From Microglena sp. YARC (Eukaryota > Chlorophyta > Chlorophyceae > Chlamydomonadales > Chlamydomonadaceae), in contig CM039462.1 of assembly GCA_022414725.1 (NCBI GenBank), forward strand, positions 77,497,817 through 77,561,816: 64,000 nt of DNA, given 5' to 3'. The first letter of the stretch is position 1. Every line of letters starts with the position of its first letter. A model generated the notes under the pieces. The model was not told where the DNA came from, searched no databases, and was given only the letters and a program-made list of their open reading frames with translations. Shown piece by piece: positions 11,326-22,089 of this stretch. The translations under genes were made by a program, and so were the position numbers.

Positions 11326-12113
11326 GGGTTACTATAATATAAGGAGGGGCTGAAGGTGCCCATGCCCCCAAACGTTTACTCATCCTGATCGATTTTTCCT
11401 GAGAATGGTCTAATGGCATGATTCATGGCGATGTATTGGACCATTTTCAGGTCATTCTGAGCACCTCATTCGGGGGGTGTGGGTGGGTGGGTGGGGGGTC
11501 AGCCCTCCTCAGTTTTTTAGGCATTAGGGGTCAAGATATATGTTTTGTTTACTCCTGGTTGGAAAATTAATTGTATGGTATAATGTGAAAGAGGAGTTTA
11601 AGAGCTTTCAGATGAGCTAATTTAAACCAAAAGTGAACACAAAAATGCCTTGACGTACAGGCAGTACAAATATCTCTACTATTAGTCGGCCCGCCGTCCA
11701 ATACTGTTTTTAGGGGGACAGGTCCATTTTGATTTTTACTGATGGGAGGGCATTTAATATTACATAAGGGGTCATATATAATATATAATAATTATTAAAC
11801 GGGGGGCCATCAAAGCGAATTGTCTCCAATATTGTCGCAGGCCCCGAAACCATTAAAAAGTGAAAAAGTGCCTGGGGGCTGAGATATGGGAGGTCAGCCC
11901 TCTGCAGATTTTTAGGGATGACAGGTCCAATTGTTTGTTTTCCACCGAGACGAAGCCTGACACGCCAGCCAACTGTCTCGTAACTAAATTGCTTCCGTTG
12001 GCACCTGTGGCTCCGTCGCAAGCACTCTCCCGCCAATTTTGTAGCGTCGCGTGCGACGCTGCATAGAAACTTGGTTACTCCTTGGAGGGGGGTGAATATA
12101 ATAGAAGGAGTCA

Positions 12114-12116
<3 letters not shown>
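11326..12116. other. Unassigned sequence with dispersed-repeat fragments
   Basis: No convincing gene. It holds a G-rich stretch (11471-11500), a phrase resembling 33160-33250 (TCAGCCCTCCTCAG then GGGACAGGTCCATTT-like sequence), and the element half at 11945-12064 described separately. Confidence 0.6.
11945..12064 (+). repeat. Dispersed repeat pair B, copy 1
   Basis: About 120 bp containing AGCCTGACACGCCAGCCAAC, CTGTCTCGTAACTAA, GGCACCTGTGGCTCCGTCGC and GTAGCGTCGCGTGCGACGCT. The reverse complement lies at 17123-17240, so two inverted copies sit 5 kb apart. The palindromic AGCGTCGC(G/C)TGCGACGCT may mark one end. Confidence 0.8.

Positions 12117-12183
<67 letters not shown>
12117..12183. repeat. 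(TA)n microsatellite
   Basis: About 33 uninterrupted TA dinucleotides. Confidence 0.98.
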
Positions 12184-12187
<4 letters not shown>

Positions 12188-12494
12188 CGAGTATACCTGC
12201 ATATATTTATATATAAACTATGATCGTGGTCGTGGTCGCGGTCCTGGTTGTGATGGTGTCATCGTGTAACTGACTTAACCGACTTCCCACCCAGCCAATT
12301 CCTGCCCAGCCAATTCCCGCCTTTAATCCCTCCTGCTTCAACTTCTGCCTTATTTTGCCTCCTGCGAATTCAACTTCTGCCTAATGTAACCTTCGCCTCT
12401 TTACTTCTTGTTAAGTGTCAGAGTTAAGCGACGGCTAGGTCAGTCTCACTGACAGTGGCGTGTCCTCATGGACACGCCGCCTTCCTAAGTCCGT
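12184..12494. other. Short unique spacer
   Basis: A non-repetitive stretch between two microsatellites. It contains a doubled phrase (CCAGCCAATTCC, 12292-12317) and a doubled TTCAACTTCTGCCT (12336-12380). No gene seen. Confidence 0.6.
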
Positions 12495-14425
12495 AATCTA
12501 CTCTCTACTCTCTACTCTCTACTCTCTGCTACTCTCTACTCTCTCTCTCGCTCTCTACTCTCTACTCTCTACTCTCTCTACTCTCTACTCTCTACTCTCT
12601 CTCTACTCTCTACTCTCTACTCTCTCTCTACTCTCTCTACTCTCTCCGTCTACTCTCTACTCTCTACCTCTCTACTCTCTACTCTCTACTCTCTCTCTCT
12701 TACTCTCTACTCTCTCTCTCTACTCTCTACTCTCTCTACTCTCTCTACTCTCTACTCTCTACTCTCTCTACTCTCTACTCTCTACTCTCTACTCTCTCTC
12801 TCTCTCTCCTCTACTCCTCTCTACTCTCTACTCTCTCTACTCTCTCTACTCTCTCTACTCTCTACTCTCTCTCTCTACTACTCTCTACTACTCTCTACTC
12901 TCTACTCTCTACTCTCTCTACTCTCTACTCTCTACTCTCTCTACTCTCTCTACTCTCTCTACTCTCTCTCTCTCTACTCTCTCTCTCTCTCTACTCTCTA
13001 CTCTCTACTCTCTCTACTCTCTCTACTCTCTACTCTCTACTCTCTCTACTCTCTACTCTCTACTCTCTCTCTCTACTCCTCTACTCTCTCTACTCTCTCT
13101 ACTCTCTACTCTCTCTACTCTCTCTACTCTCTACTCTCTACTCTCTCTACTCTCTACTCTCTACTCTCTCTACTCTCTACTCTCTACTCTCTCTACTCTC
13201 TCTACTCTCTCTACTCTCTACTCTCTACTCTCTACTCTCTACTCTCTCTCTCTACTCTCTACTCTCTCTACTCTCTCTACTCTCTCTACTCTCTCTCTCT
13301 CTCTACTCTCTCTACTCTCTCTCTCTCTCTCTCTACTCTCTCTCTACTCTCTTCTCTCTCTACTCTCTACTCTCTCTACTCTCTCTACTCTCTACTCTCT
13401 CTACCTCTCTCTTCAACTCTCTACTCTCTACTCTCTCTCTCTCTCTATTCTCTACTCTCTAACTCTCTACTCTCTACTCTCTCTACTCTCTACTACTCTC
13501 TACTCTCTACTACTTCTCTACTCTCTCTCTCTACTCTCTACTCTCTACTCTCTACTCTCTACTCTCTCTCCTCTCTACTCTCTCTACTCTCTCTCTCTCT
13601 ACTCTCTACTCTCTCTCTCTCTACTCTCTCTACTCTCTACTCTCTACCTCTCCTCTACACTCTCTACTCTCTCTACTCTCTACTCTCTACTCTCTCTACT
13701 CTCTACTCTCTCTACTCTCTACTCTCTCTACTCTCTCTACTCTCTCTCTCTACTCTCTCTACTCTCTCTACTCTCTACTCTCTACTCTCTACTCTCTCTA
13801 CTCTCTACTCTCTACTCTCTACTCTCTCTACTCTCTACTCTCTACTCTCTCTACTCTCTCTACTCTCTACTCTCTACTCTCTACTCTCTCTACTCTCTAC
13901 TCTCTACTCTCTACTCTTTCTACTCTCTACTCTCTACTCTCTCTACTCTCTACTCTCTACTCTCTCTACTCTCTACTCTCTCTACTCTCTACTCTCTCTA
14001 CTCTCTACTCTCTCTACTCTCTACTCTCTACTCTCTACTCTCTACCCTCTCTACTCTCTCTTCTCTCTCTATTCTCTTTACTCTCTCTACTCTCTACTCT
14101 CTCTACTCTCTCTACTCTCTCTACTCTCTCTACTCTCTCTACTCTCTCTACTCTCTCAACTCTCTCTACTCACTTTGTACTCTCTCTACTCTCTCTACTC
14201 TCTCTACTCTCTCTACTCTCTCTACTCTCAACTCTCTACTCTCTACTCTCTACTCTCTACTCTCTCTACTCTCTCTACTCTCTCTACTCTCTCTACTCTC
14301 TCTACTCTCTCTACTCTCTCTACTCTCTCTACTCTCTCTACACTCTCTACTCTCTTTTTACTCTCTCTACTCTCTACTCTCTCTACTCTCTCTACTCTCT
14401 CAACTCTCAACTCTCTACTCTGAGA
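12495..14425. repeat. 1.9-kb CTCTACT microsatellite
   Basis: A mixture of 7-bp (ACTCTCT) and 9-bp (ACTCTCTCT) units, pure pyrimidine except for one A per unit. The Leu/Ser/Tyr/Thr reading frames across it are artefacts. Confidence 0.97.
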
Positions 14426-14465
14426 GTACCGACCGGGGTCGCCCTTAACAGCAGCCCTTCCTTAA

Positions 14466-14553
14466 ATCATTGCCTTGAGTCAACAGATATCTGTACCTCT
14501 CTCCACCAATCATTGCCTTGAGTCAACAGATATCTGTACCTCTCTCCACCAAT
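14466..14553. repeat. 45-bp tandem duplication
   Basis: Two copies of ATCATTGCCTTGAGTCAACA...CTCTCCACCA in direct tandem. Confidence 0.9.
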
Positions 14554-14573
14554 CGGTGTCATTCCGTCATTAG

Positions 14574-14757
14574 GGGGTGGGGGGAAGCTAGTACCCACAA
14601 AGCCAGTACCCACAAGCCAGATCTCCTCGGGTTTAGGGATTAGGGCTTTAGGTTTAGGGGTTAATGGTTTAGGGTTTAGGTTATAGGGTTTAAGGTTTAG
14701 AGTATAGAAGATCTGGCTTGTGGGTACTGGCTTTGTGGGTACTAGCATCCCCCCTCC
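14574..14757. mobile_element. Foldback element with telomere-like core, copy 1
   Basis: Inverted arms of about 45 bp (GGGGGGAAGCTAGTACCC...GCCAGATCT and its reverse complement AGATCTGGC...GGGTACTAGCATCCCCCC) enclose a loop of TTTAGGG-like units (GGGTTTAGGGATTAGGGC). A relative with the same terminal GGGGGGAAGCTA and the same telomere-like loop is at 39081-39221, where it is bounded by a target duplication. Confidence 0.8.
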
Positions 14758-14889
14758 TTGTTAGGGTGGTTAATATAGTATAAGGGGTCATGTATAATAT
14801 GAGGGGTCATATATGATATATGATATATGAGATATGATTAAATACCCCCATGGGATAAATTGAAGAAGGGATTACCCAGATACAAATGT

Positions 14890-14891
14890 CC

Positions 14892-14923
<32 letters not shown>

Positions 14924-14927
14924 GTTT

Positions 14928-14985
<58 letters not shown>

Positions 14986-14986
14986 A

Positions 14987-15030
<44 letters not shown>
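14890..15030. repeat. (TTAG)n microsatellite
   Basis: About 35 TTAG tetranucleotides with few interruptions. The following 250 bp are AT-rich and hold no recognisable gene. Confidence 0.97.
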
Positions 15031-15031
<1 letters not shown>

Positions 15032-17122
15032 ATTAGTTGGTCACAAAACAACATTTCAGGTTGTATAAAAAAGACAAAAAAAACTTGAACATTCTATGTC
15101 TCATGAAAATTAAGAGACATAGAATTTTAATATTTACTAACATTAATATTATGAAAATTAAAATTGTAAGACTTATTTACACCAACAAGATTCTCATAAA
15201 AGCGCATATGGGCATCGCAATTCACGAAAAGGAGCTCAGGTTGGGCCAAATAACTACGATTTACGGTTAACAATTTGATTCAAGGGTACCCTTAGCTTAC
15301 ATTCCAAATTAGAACCATTCAAACACGTGCATATACGTAGGTTTGGGAATATTAATGTTCTCAAAAATCCGAGGCGAAAACATCTGAGTATAAAAAATCC
15401 ATGAAACCTCTCCCTTAGGCGGTTAATTAGCACGGATCTTACAGCCAGTTTTTTTTATTTCAGATTTCTGTAGTCCAGGTCGAGTAGCTACTTGGGCTAC
15501 TCAACCCTGATTTCAGGATAGTTGCGTAGCCATCGCATGGCGGAGCGCGAAGCACGGAGCCTGGGGGGCGGTCGGGGGGCAGTGCGTCCCAATACCGGGG
15601 TCCGGGGGTGTAGCATTCTACGGAATGGCGACGGAATGGCGACGCGTCGTCGAAAAATGAAACACTGCTTACAGCATCTAAAAAGATATCCCGTGCACTA
15701 CGAATAACCCTTCTTCCCGCGAGTGCAATACCTTTAATGCGTCCACTCAACTGTTTGGCGTTTCGGCCAACCTTGGGGCTTGCGCACAGACAGGGATCGG
15801 CCGACATGAGGTCGACATGAGCCAACATTTGCCAGCGTGGCCGCAGAATTGGCCGTATAATTTAATGATCATTGTAGCACGAATCAGTTCAATAGTTTTT
15901 TTTAAGCCCTTCGTACTCAGTTGGGCAAGTCCCTCTAGCCTATTTGGCCTACCCCTGGACTGTAACATACATACATACATACATACAGCATGGCCGCCAG
16001 GCGCCAAGAACTGCCGCAACGGTACATGCCATTCAGATCTGGGCTGGGCCTAAATATGCAATGCTTTGTAAAAAATCCTTAAAATCAACCTGACCTCTTA
16101 TTTGTCTCATTTTTTGTGAATCAAATTAAGTGGGGGGGGGCAACTTCAAACCAAAATGACCCCATCATCCAACTTTGTAGATATCATAGAGAGGGTGAAG
16201 AATCCGGTTTTATTTCTTAATTTAGCCCAGCAGAAAAACAGTAATGGTCCTCAATAGTTTGGGCCGCGTGGGGGGGGGGCGGTAAAATCTGGAATTTTCA
16301 AAACATTCTGTACTTTTCAGGCACTTTTTTCTAGCCCTCAGAATGATATGGGAGTGGAACTAGGGTGTTCCTCTAATAAATAAAAGTCCATATATGTTAT
16401 TGCGGAAAGATCCACCACATATTCTGCCCAGGCAGAGGGGAGGGGGGGGGGGGGGGAGGTCCAGGGTCCAGGGTCTCTCTCTCTCTCTCTCTCTCTCTCC
16501 ACACTCAAACAACGCCCTAACCAACACATGTACAGCGACATACAGAGCGAGACCTCATGGTAGTTCACTGCTTCTTCTTTTTCCCTTCCTGTCACTGTGC
16601 GTCTGTTTTCGTTCTGGTGCCTAGTGCTATGTATTGTTATTCGATGGACCCACAATCAAAAGGCACAACCTGCGACAAGTGCTGTAAAAATTACTTTGCG
16701 GCGATCACGGAAACTTAGAGCGCCATAAGAATTCTCGTGCGTGCTTGGCTGCAGTCGAACAGAAGTCAAAATTCAGCAGCGCATCAAAGCATTTGCAGGT
16801 GGTATTGAAGGTGGGCACATTAGGGGCCAAAGGGCCCTGTCCCCCAAGCCCCACCAGACAATGCAGCATTGATGATGATGATTTTCTATGTTTCGAACAT
16901 TCCCGATGGTCTCGAGACCAACCTCAATGCATTGGCCTTTTTAAACCCTGTAAAATTAGCATAATTAGACACCATAACACGAAGTGGTGCTGAGATAGTG
17001 CTGTAGAGTGGGTTTCGAGCCGGGGGGGGGGGGGGGGCTGCAGAAGGGTCACATGTGGACCTACGTACATCACTGTAAAAACAATGTTTCATGCATATAA
17101 GATATAATGTAACAAGTTATAT
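15031..17122. other. Anonymous intergenic sequence
   Basis: Open frames of up to 122 codons exist (for example 15460-15828 minus) but show no domain, splice context or codon signal I can support. Repeats noted: a ~55-bp phrase at 15918-15972 (GGGCAAGTCCCTCTAGCC, ACCCCTGGACTGTAAC) that recurs at 52162-52212; (CATA)n at 15965-15986; (CT)n at 16473-16499; G runs at 16131, 16441 and 17022. Confidence 0.55.
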
Positions 17123-17240
17123 GCAGCGTCGCCTGCGACGCTAAAAATTGGGGGGAGAGTGATCGCGACGGAGCGACAGGTGGCAAGGGAAGCGAGTTAG
17201 TTACGAGACGGTTGGCTGACGTGTCGGGCTTCATCACGGT
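17123..17240 (-). repeat. Dispersed repeat pair B, copy 2
   Basis: Reverse complement of 11945-12064, including AGCGTCGCCTGCGACGCT and the GACACG/GTCAGCC phrase. Confidence 0.8.
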
Positions 17241-17334
17241 CAGACGGATGGACGGACAAATGGGTAACATTGGGGGCTCCTGCCACCCAGAAGGGGGGGC
17301 TCCCCAAAAAATACATACCAGTATAGCAAGAGGT

Positions 17335-17522
17335 GCCAAAGGGCTGCCAACCTACATACCGCTATAGCAAGAGGTGCCAAAGGGGTGCCAACCTACATAC
17401 CGCTATAGCAAGAGGTGCCAAAGGGGTGGCAACCTACATACCGCTATAGCAAGAGTGCCAAAGGGTGTCCAACCTACATACCGCTATAGCAAGAGGTGCC
17501 AAAGGGGTGCCAACCTACATAC
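17335..17522 (-). repeat. 39-bp minisatellite containing a 5' splice-site motif
   Basis: Five copies of a ~39-bp unit. Read on the minus strand each unit carries GTATGTAGGTTGGCACCCC, the same sequence that follows the exon copy ending at 17523. The array therefore appears to have grown out of the splice-donor side of that duplicated exon. Confidence 0.75.
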
Positions 17523-17576
17523 CTCCAAGTGCATGATAAGCGGATCACAGCTCTCCATGTGGAACATCATGCATCC
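17523..17576 (-). pseudogene. Duplicated exon, copy 3 (frameshifted)
   Basis: On the minus strand CAG precedes GGATGCATGATG, the sequence reads through to ATGCACTTGGAG, and GTATGT follows. The exon body encodes the same HMESCD-LIMHLE peptide as the exon ending at 19705. It is one base longer than copy 2, which shifts the frame. Confidence 0.7.
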
Positions 17577-17746
17577 CTGCCCAAAACACTCGTCATGTTT
17601 ATATCCAAGATATAGTATATAAATAAATGTATAAAATAAAATAAAATGAATGTTTAAAAAGCTTGTTCTTGTACCTCCAAGTGGGTTAATCTAATATAAG
17701 GTTTAATTTAATAGATTATTAAATTATGAATAGATCATTCTTATAC

Positions 17747-17799
17747 CTCCAAGTGCATGATGAGCAGATCACAGCTCTCCATGTGGACCTCATGCATCC
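17747..17799 (-). pseudogene. Duplicated exon, copy 2 (intact splice sites)
   Basis: A 53-bp exon-like segment on the minus strand, preceded by a strong polypyrimidine tract and CCAG and followed by GTATAAG. It encodes VHMESCDLLIMHLE, identical over this stretch to the peptide at the end of the 19.7-kb exon. It may be an alternative exon or a decaying duplicate; transcript data would decide. Confidence 0.7.
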
Positions 17800-17849
17800 C
17801 TGGAAAAAAAGAAAAAGAAAAAAAGATAATAATTATACCCGTCTACTCC

Positions 17850-18165
17850 AAGCTCAGGCGCAGCTAGGGTCTGTGTAACCAACTAACCAACCAACCTTGC
17901 TCAGGCACAGCTAGGGTCTGTGTAACCAACTGACCAACCAACCTTGCTCAGGCGCAGCTAGGGTCTGTGTAACCAACTAACCAACCAACCTTGCTCAGGC
18001 ACAGCTAGGGTCTGTGTAACCAACTGACCAACCAACCTTGCTCAGGCGCAGCTAGGGTCTGTGTAACCAACTAACCAACCAACCTTGCTCAGGCACAGCT
18101 AGGGTCTGTGTAAGCAACTAACCAACCAACCTTACTCAGGCACAGCTAGGGTCTGCAAAACCAAA
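17850..18165. repeat. 47-bp minisatellite
   Basis: About six to seven copies of GCTCAGGC(G/A)CAGCTAGGG, TCTGTGTAACCAACTAACC, AACCAACCTT. G/A at one position alternates between successive units, so the array may be a tandem of 94-bp dimers. Confidence 0.93.
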
Positions 18166-18177
18166 TAAACTCAACAT

Positions 18178-19070
18178 AGTACACACACTGATCTGCTGAC
18201 ATACACACTGATCTGCTGACACACACACACACATACTGATCTGCTGACACACACACACACACTGATCTGCTGACACACACACAATGATCTGCTGACACAC
18301 ACACACTGATCTGCTGACACACACACACTGATCTGCTGACACACACACAATGATCTGCTGACACACACACACACACTGATCTGCTGACACACACACACAA
18401 TGATCTGCTGACACACACACACACACTGATCTGCTGACACACACACACACACTGATCTGCTGACACACACACACACTGATCTGCTGACACACACACACTG
18501 ATATGCTGACACACACACACTGATCTGCTGACACACACACACACTGATCTGCTGACACACACACACACTGATCTGCTGACACACACACACACACACACAC
18601 TATCTGCTGACACACACACACACATACTGATCTGCTGACACACACACACACATACTGATCTGCTGACACACACACACACTGATCTGCTGACACACACACA
18701 CTGATATGCTGACACACACACACTGATCTGCTGACACACACACACAATGATCTGCTGACACTCACACTGATCTGCTGACACACACGCACTGATCTGCTGA
18801 CACACACACAATGATCTGCTGACACACACACACACACACACACTGATCTGCTGACACACACACACACACATACTGATCTGCTGACACACACACACACACA
18901 CTGATCTGCTGACACACACACACAATGATATGCTGACACACACACTGATCTGCTGACACACACACTGATCTGCTGACACACACACACACTGATCTGTTGA
19001 CAAACACACACACACACTGATCTGCTGACACACACACACGCACACACTGATCTGCTGACACACACACTAT
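18178..19070. repeat. CACA-CTGATCTGCTGA array
   Basis: Runs of (CA)n of varying length are punctuated by CTGATCTGCTGA, about 33 times. On the minus strand this reads as Cys-Val-Ser-Ala-Asp-Gln frames with no stop; these are not genes. Confidence 0.95.
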
Positions 19071-19104
19071 CAATGTCAATGAAAATGAAAGCATGCAGGG
19101 GTGT

Positions 19105-19310
19105 GGTGCAGTGAGTTTTCTTTCAAATCTGAAAAAATTGGGTTTTCTTTCAAATCTGAACAAATTTGATTTTTCTTTCAAATTTGAAAAAAGTGATTTT
19201 TCTTTCAAACCTGAAAAAAGTGATTTTTCTTTCAAATCTGAAAAAAAGTGGGTTTTCTTTCAAATCTCAAAAATGATTTTCCTTTCAAATCTGAAAGTGG
19301 GTTTTTCCTA
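19105..19310. repeat. Tandem TTTCTTTCAAATCTGAAAAA repeat
   Basis: Six to seven copies of a ~29-bp unit, leading straight into dispersed repeat copy 2, which contains the same CAAATCTGAAA phrase. Confidence 0.9.
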
Positions 19311-19324
19311 GCTTTATGGACTGT

Positions 19325-19680
19325 GATCTTGCTTGTGCTTGTGCTTGTGCTTGTGCTTGTGCTTGTCCTTGTGCTTGTGCATAATACCCCTCCATCCCCC
19401 TCCCACTATTCCCCTGCCTTCCCCCCATCCCCTACCCCCAGTGATTTTGCTTTCAAATCTGAAAGTGGGGTTTTCCTAGCTTTATGGATTTGGGCCTCCT
19501 CCAGGGACAGCGTTTTAGTGCTTTCTACAGCTTTTTATAGCTTTTTGTAGCTTTTCAGGCTAATTAGGGCGCACACACACAAAAACAAAACCTTGTTATA
19601 AGCGATAATATCGCTTGAAACGGGTCGAAACTAGCGATCGCTATATATAGCGGAAATAAAAACCCCTGGCGTGGATGGTG
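19325..19680 (+). repeat. 360-bp dispersed repeat, copy 2
   Basis: The same order of sub-blocks as 8470-8832 (GTGCTT array, ATAATACCCCTCC, CAAATCTGAAAGTGGGGTTT, GGGACAGCGTTTTAGTGC, GCGATAATATCGC, TATATAGCGGAAATAAAAA), with a CACACAAAAACAAAA insertion at about 19575. Confidence 0.9.
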
Positions 19681-19704
19681 ATAAGGGGACCCTCCAGTAC
19701 ATAC

Positions 19705-20305
19705 CTCTAAGTGCATGATGAGAAGATCACAGCTCTCCATGTGGACCTTCATCTGCTTAAGCATTTCTGAATCCTCTCCCTCCCCCTCACCACTGCTCGC
19801 AATCTGGCCTTGCTTGTTGGCCATAGCTGCCTCTCGCCCCTCTGCCCTCAACTGCATGTTGGCCCTAACTGCCTCCCGGGCCTTCGCCACAGCTCGGTAT
19901 ATCTGCCTTGCTGTCAGACAGCCTGTCGAAACATATGGGCTGAGCATGCTGGTGGTGTCGAACCAGTGGCAACGTGCGCAGAAGTGTGGGCGTAGGTGGC
20001 TAGGGGGGCTGCGTCCACCTCCTGCTCTGGATAGCTGGTGTGTTGGCACCACAGGGGTTGTCCGGGACCAGGGTGAACAAACTTTGGGGGTCCTCATTTA
20101 AGGGGTCCTCATTTGGGGGTTCCCCATTAGGGGGGCTCCCAAGGACATACAAGGCCAACCGCCCAAGGCCCTCCTCCTCGCCCCCTGTCAGGGTGAAGAT
20201 GGAACGAGGATCGGCTTGGTCCACCTTTCTGGTGGGCTTGAGAGGTAGACCTGCCAGCCTGGCTAGATGTTCCAGGCTGGCAAGTGCACCTGCCAGCTTG
20301 TACAC
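19705..20305 (-). CDS. Unrecognised multi-exon gene fragment
   Basis: Minus-strand coding sequence of unknown function. One segment (from about 20305 down to 20000) has residues such as VYKLAGALASLEHLARLAGL and RSIFTLTGGEEEGLGRLALY. A second, in another frame (about 19920 down to 19705), is a charged helical stretch (QIYRAVAKAREAVRANMQLR ... MLKQMKVHMESCDLLIMHLE). It ends at a good 5' splice site: GAG followed by GTATGTACTGG at 19704. The change of frame between 20000 and 19920 needs either a short intron ending in TTTCGACAG or TCTGACAG, or a frameshift; I cannot tell which. The last exon is copied twice further downstream (17747-17799 and 17523-17576). The 5' end is not identified. I see no known family. 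Confidence 0.4.
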
Positions 20306-21425
20306 ATCTGAGACGGAAGCTGGTAGGAAGCTAGCAGGGTTGGAGGAAGCTGGTAGGAAGCTAGCTGGGTTGGAGGAAGCTGGGGGGGAAAAGGTGTCTC
20401 CTGTACTGCTGTTTGGTACCGCAGCTGGTGAAGACAGACCTTGGTGTTTGGTGTTTTAGTGTTGCTGCTGCTGCTGCTACTGCTGACCTGGTGGTCACAT
20501 CCTCATAAGAGGCATGCCCTTTCAGAAAGCAGGACGGCAGAGGCGGTACAAACGCAGGCAGACATAGCGGTACAAACGCAACGGCAGAGGCGGTACAAAT
20601 GCAGGCGGGAAGATTTCCCCCCTGATTTGAGTCACAGCTCCAGCTATGGCCTTCCGAAATTTAGTCATGGTGGGTGGGACCCCCTTAAATTGAATGCTGC
20701 GTGCTGGTGTGCGCCGTCTTAGGGAGGTGGGCAGCCATTTATCGCTGCGGTGGGGTTGGCCAATTGGGATTTGGTCCTCGAGGGGTGGGTCCACCCGAAC
20801 TAATTTGGGGTCCTCAGGGTCCACCCAACCCATGGGAGTTCATCGACCGGGTGGTACAGGGAGAGGTCCCAATGTCTATAAGTACTGCAGTGGAGATGCC
20901 TGGAATCAGGCAGTTACATGGCCAGATGGTGAGGTGGTGAAGGGGTGGAATCGAGCGCTACGGGCAGGGCGGTGAGGATTGCGGGGTGGAAATCGAGCAG
21001 TAAGAGGCAGGGGGCAGGGGGCAGAGGGAGGGGGGGTGGTTGGGTGGTTGGGGGGGGGGGATATGGAGGCAGTACAGGGCAGCGAGGAGGGTGATGCGAG
21101 GGAGGGGGGGGAGGGGGTGGGAATCGAGCAGATTACAGGGGCAGAGGGGAGAGGAGGCTTGGACCTGAGCGGGGGGGGGGGGAGATGGAGGGGGGAGGAG
21201 GAGGGCGGGGAGGACAGCGCTTCTGCTACACGTGACCCACAGGGACGGCAGAGGGGATAAGGGAGGTGACCCCGGTGGAGTTTGGCGGGGAGGGGCTGGG
21301 ATGTTTTAATATTTGAGAGGGGATGAGGATCATGTGAGGGGTGAGGGGGGTTGAGGGGCGGGTGAGAGAGGGGGGGAGTGACGGGTCGGAAGTGAGAGGG
21401 GGAGGGAGAGGGGAGAGGGAACATT
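20306..21425. other. G-rich anonymous sequence
   Basis: It contains a doubled GGAAGCTGGTAGGAAGCTAG phrase (20318-20390), a tripled GCAGAGGCGGTACAAACGCA phrase (20525-20610), CTG triplets at 20460-20485 and purine-rich tracts (20980-21420). Minus-strand frames (for example 20522-20833) could be upstream exons of the gene at 19705-20305, but I cannot connect them. Confidence 0.5.
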
Positions 21426-21429
21426 ACAA

Positions 21430-22010
21430 ATCCAGCTGCCAGGCTGTCGCTCTCCAAACTCCTAACATCACCCTCGCTCACCAAAATTACAAATCCTGTT
21501 GCCAGGCTGTCACTCACTAAACTGCTCCCCAGCTGGGGTGAAAGCCTTCACCACTGATTTGCGCACCCAAATTACTAATCCTGTTGCCAGGCTGTCACTC
21601 ACCAAACTGCTCCCCAGCCGCAGGTTGAAAGCTCTTCACTACAGATTCCTCACCTCACTGTCACTAACCCAAATTACTAATCCTGTTGCCAGGCTGTCAC
21701 TCACCAAACTGCTCCCCTGAGCCGAGGTGAAAGCCTTCACTACAGATCCTCACCTCACTGTCGCTTAACCCAAATTACTAATCCTTGCCAGGCTGTCACT
21801 CACCAAACTGCTCCCCAGCTGGGGTGAAACCTTCACCACTGATTTGCGCACCCAAATTACTAATGCCTGTTGCCAGGGCTGTCACTCACCAAACTGCTCC
21901 CAGCGAGAGTTGTGAAAGCCTTCACGTACAGATTCCTCCTCACTTCGCTAACCCAAATTTTAATCCTTTGCCAGGCTGTCACTCACCAAACTGAGCTCCA
22001 GCCGCCGAGG
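21430..22010. repeat. ~90-110-bp tandem repeat
   Basis: Six to seven diverged copies of TTGCCAGGCTGTCACTCACC, AAACTGCTCCCCAGC, GAAAGCCTTCACCAC, CCCAAATTACTAATCCTG. Copies lose and gain short segments. No coding function is evident. Confidence 0.9.
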
Positions 22011-22089
22011 CGATCGGCCGTTTGTAAAAGCATTCACAACGGACTCCTCAATCTCATTGGACTCGGGAGAGACATTCACATGTGAAGTG

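Noticed and set aside
12460..14448. 662-codon Leu/Ser/Tyr ORF
   Set aside because: CTCTACT microsatellite.
15460..15828. 122-codon minus-strand ORF
   Set aside because: No domain, no splice or promoter context, and average length for chance ORFs at this base composition.
18136..19065. Cys/Val/Ser ORFs of over 300 codons on the minus strand
   Set aside because: CACACA plus CTGATCTGCTGA array; all frames are open for the same reason.
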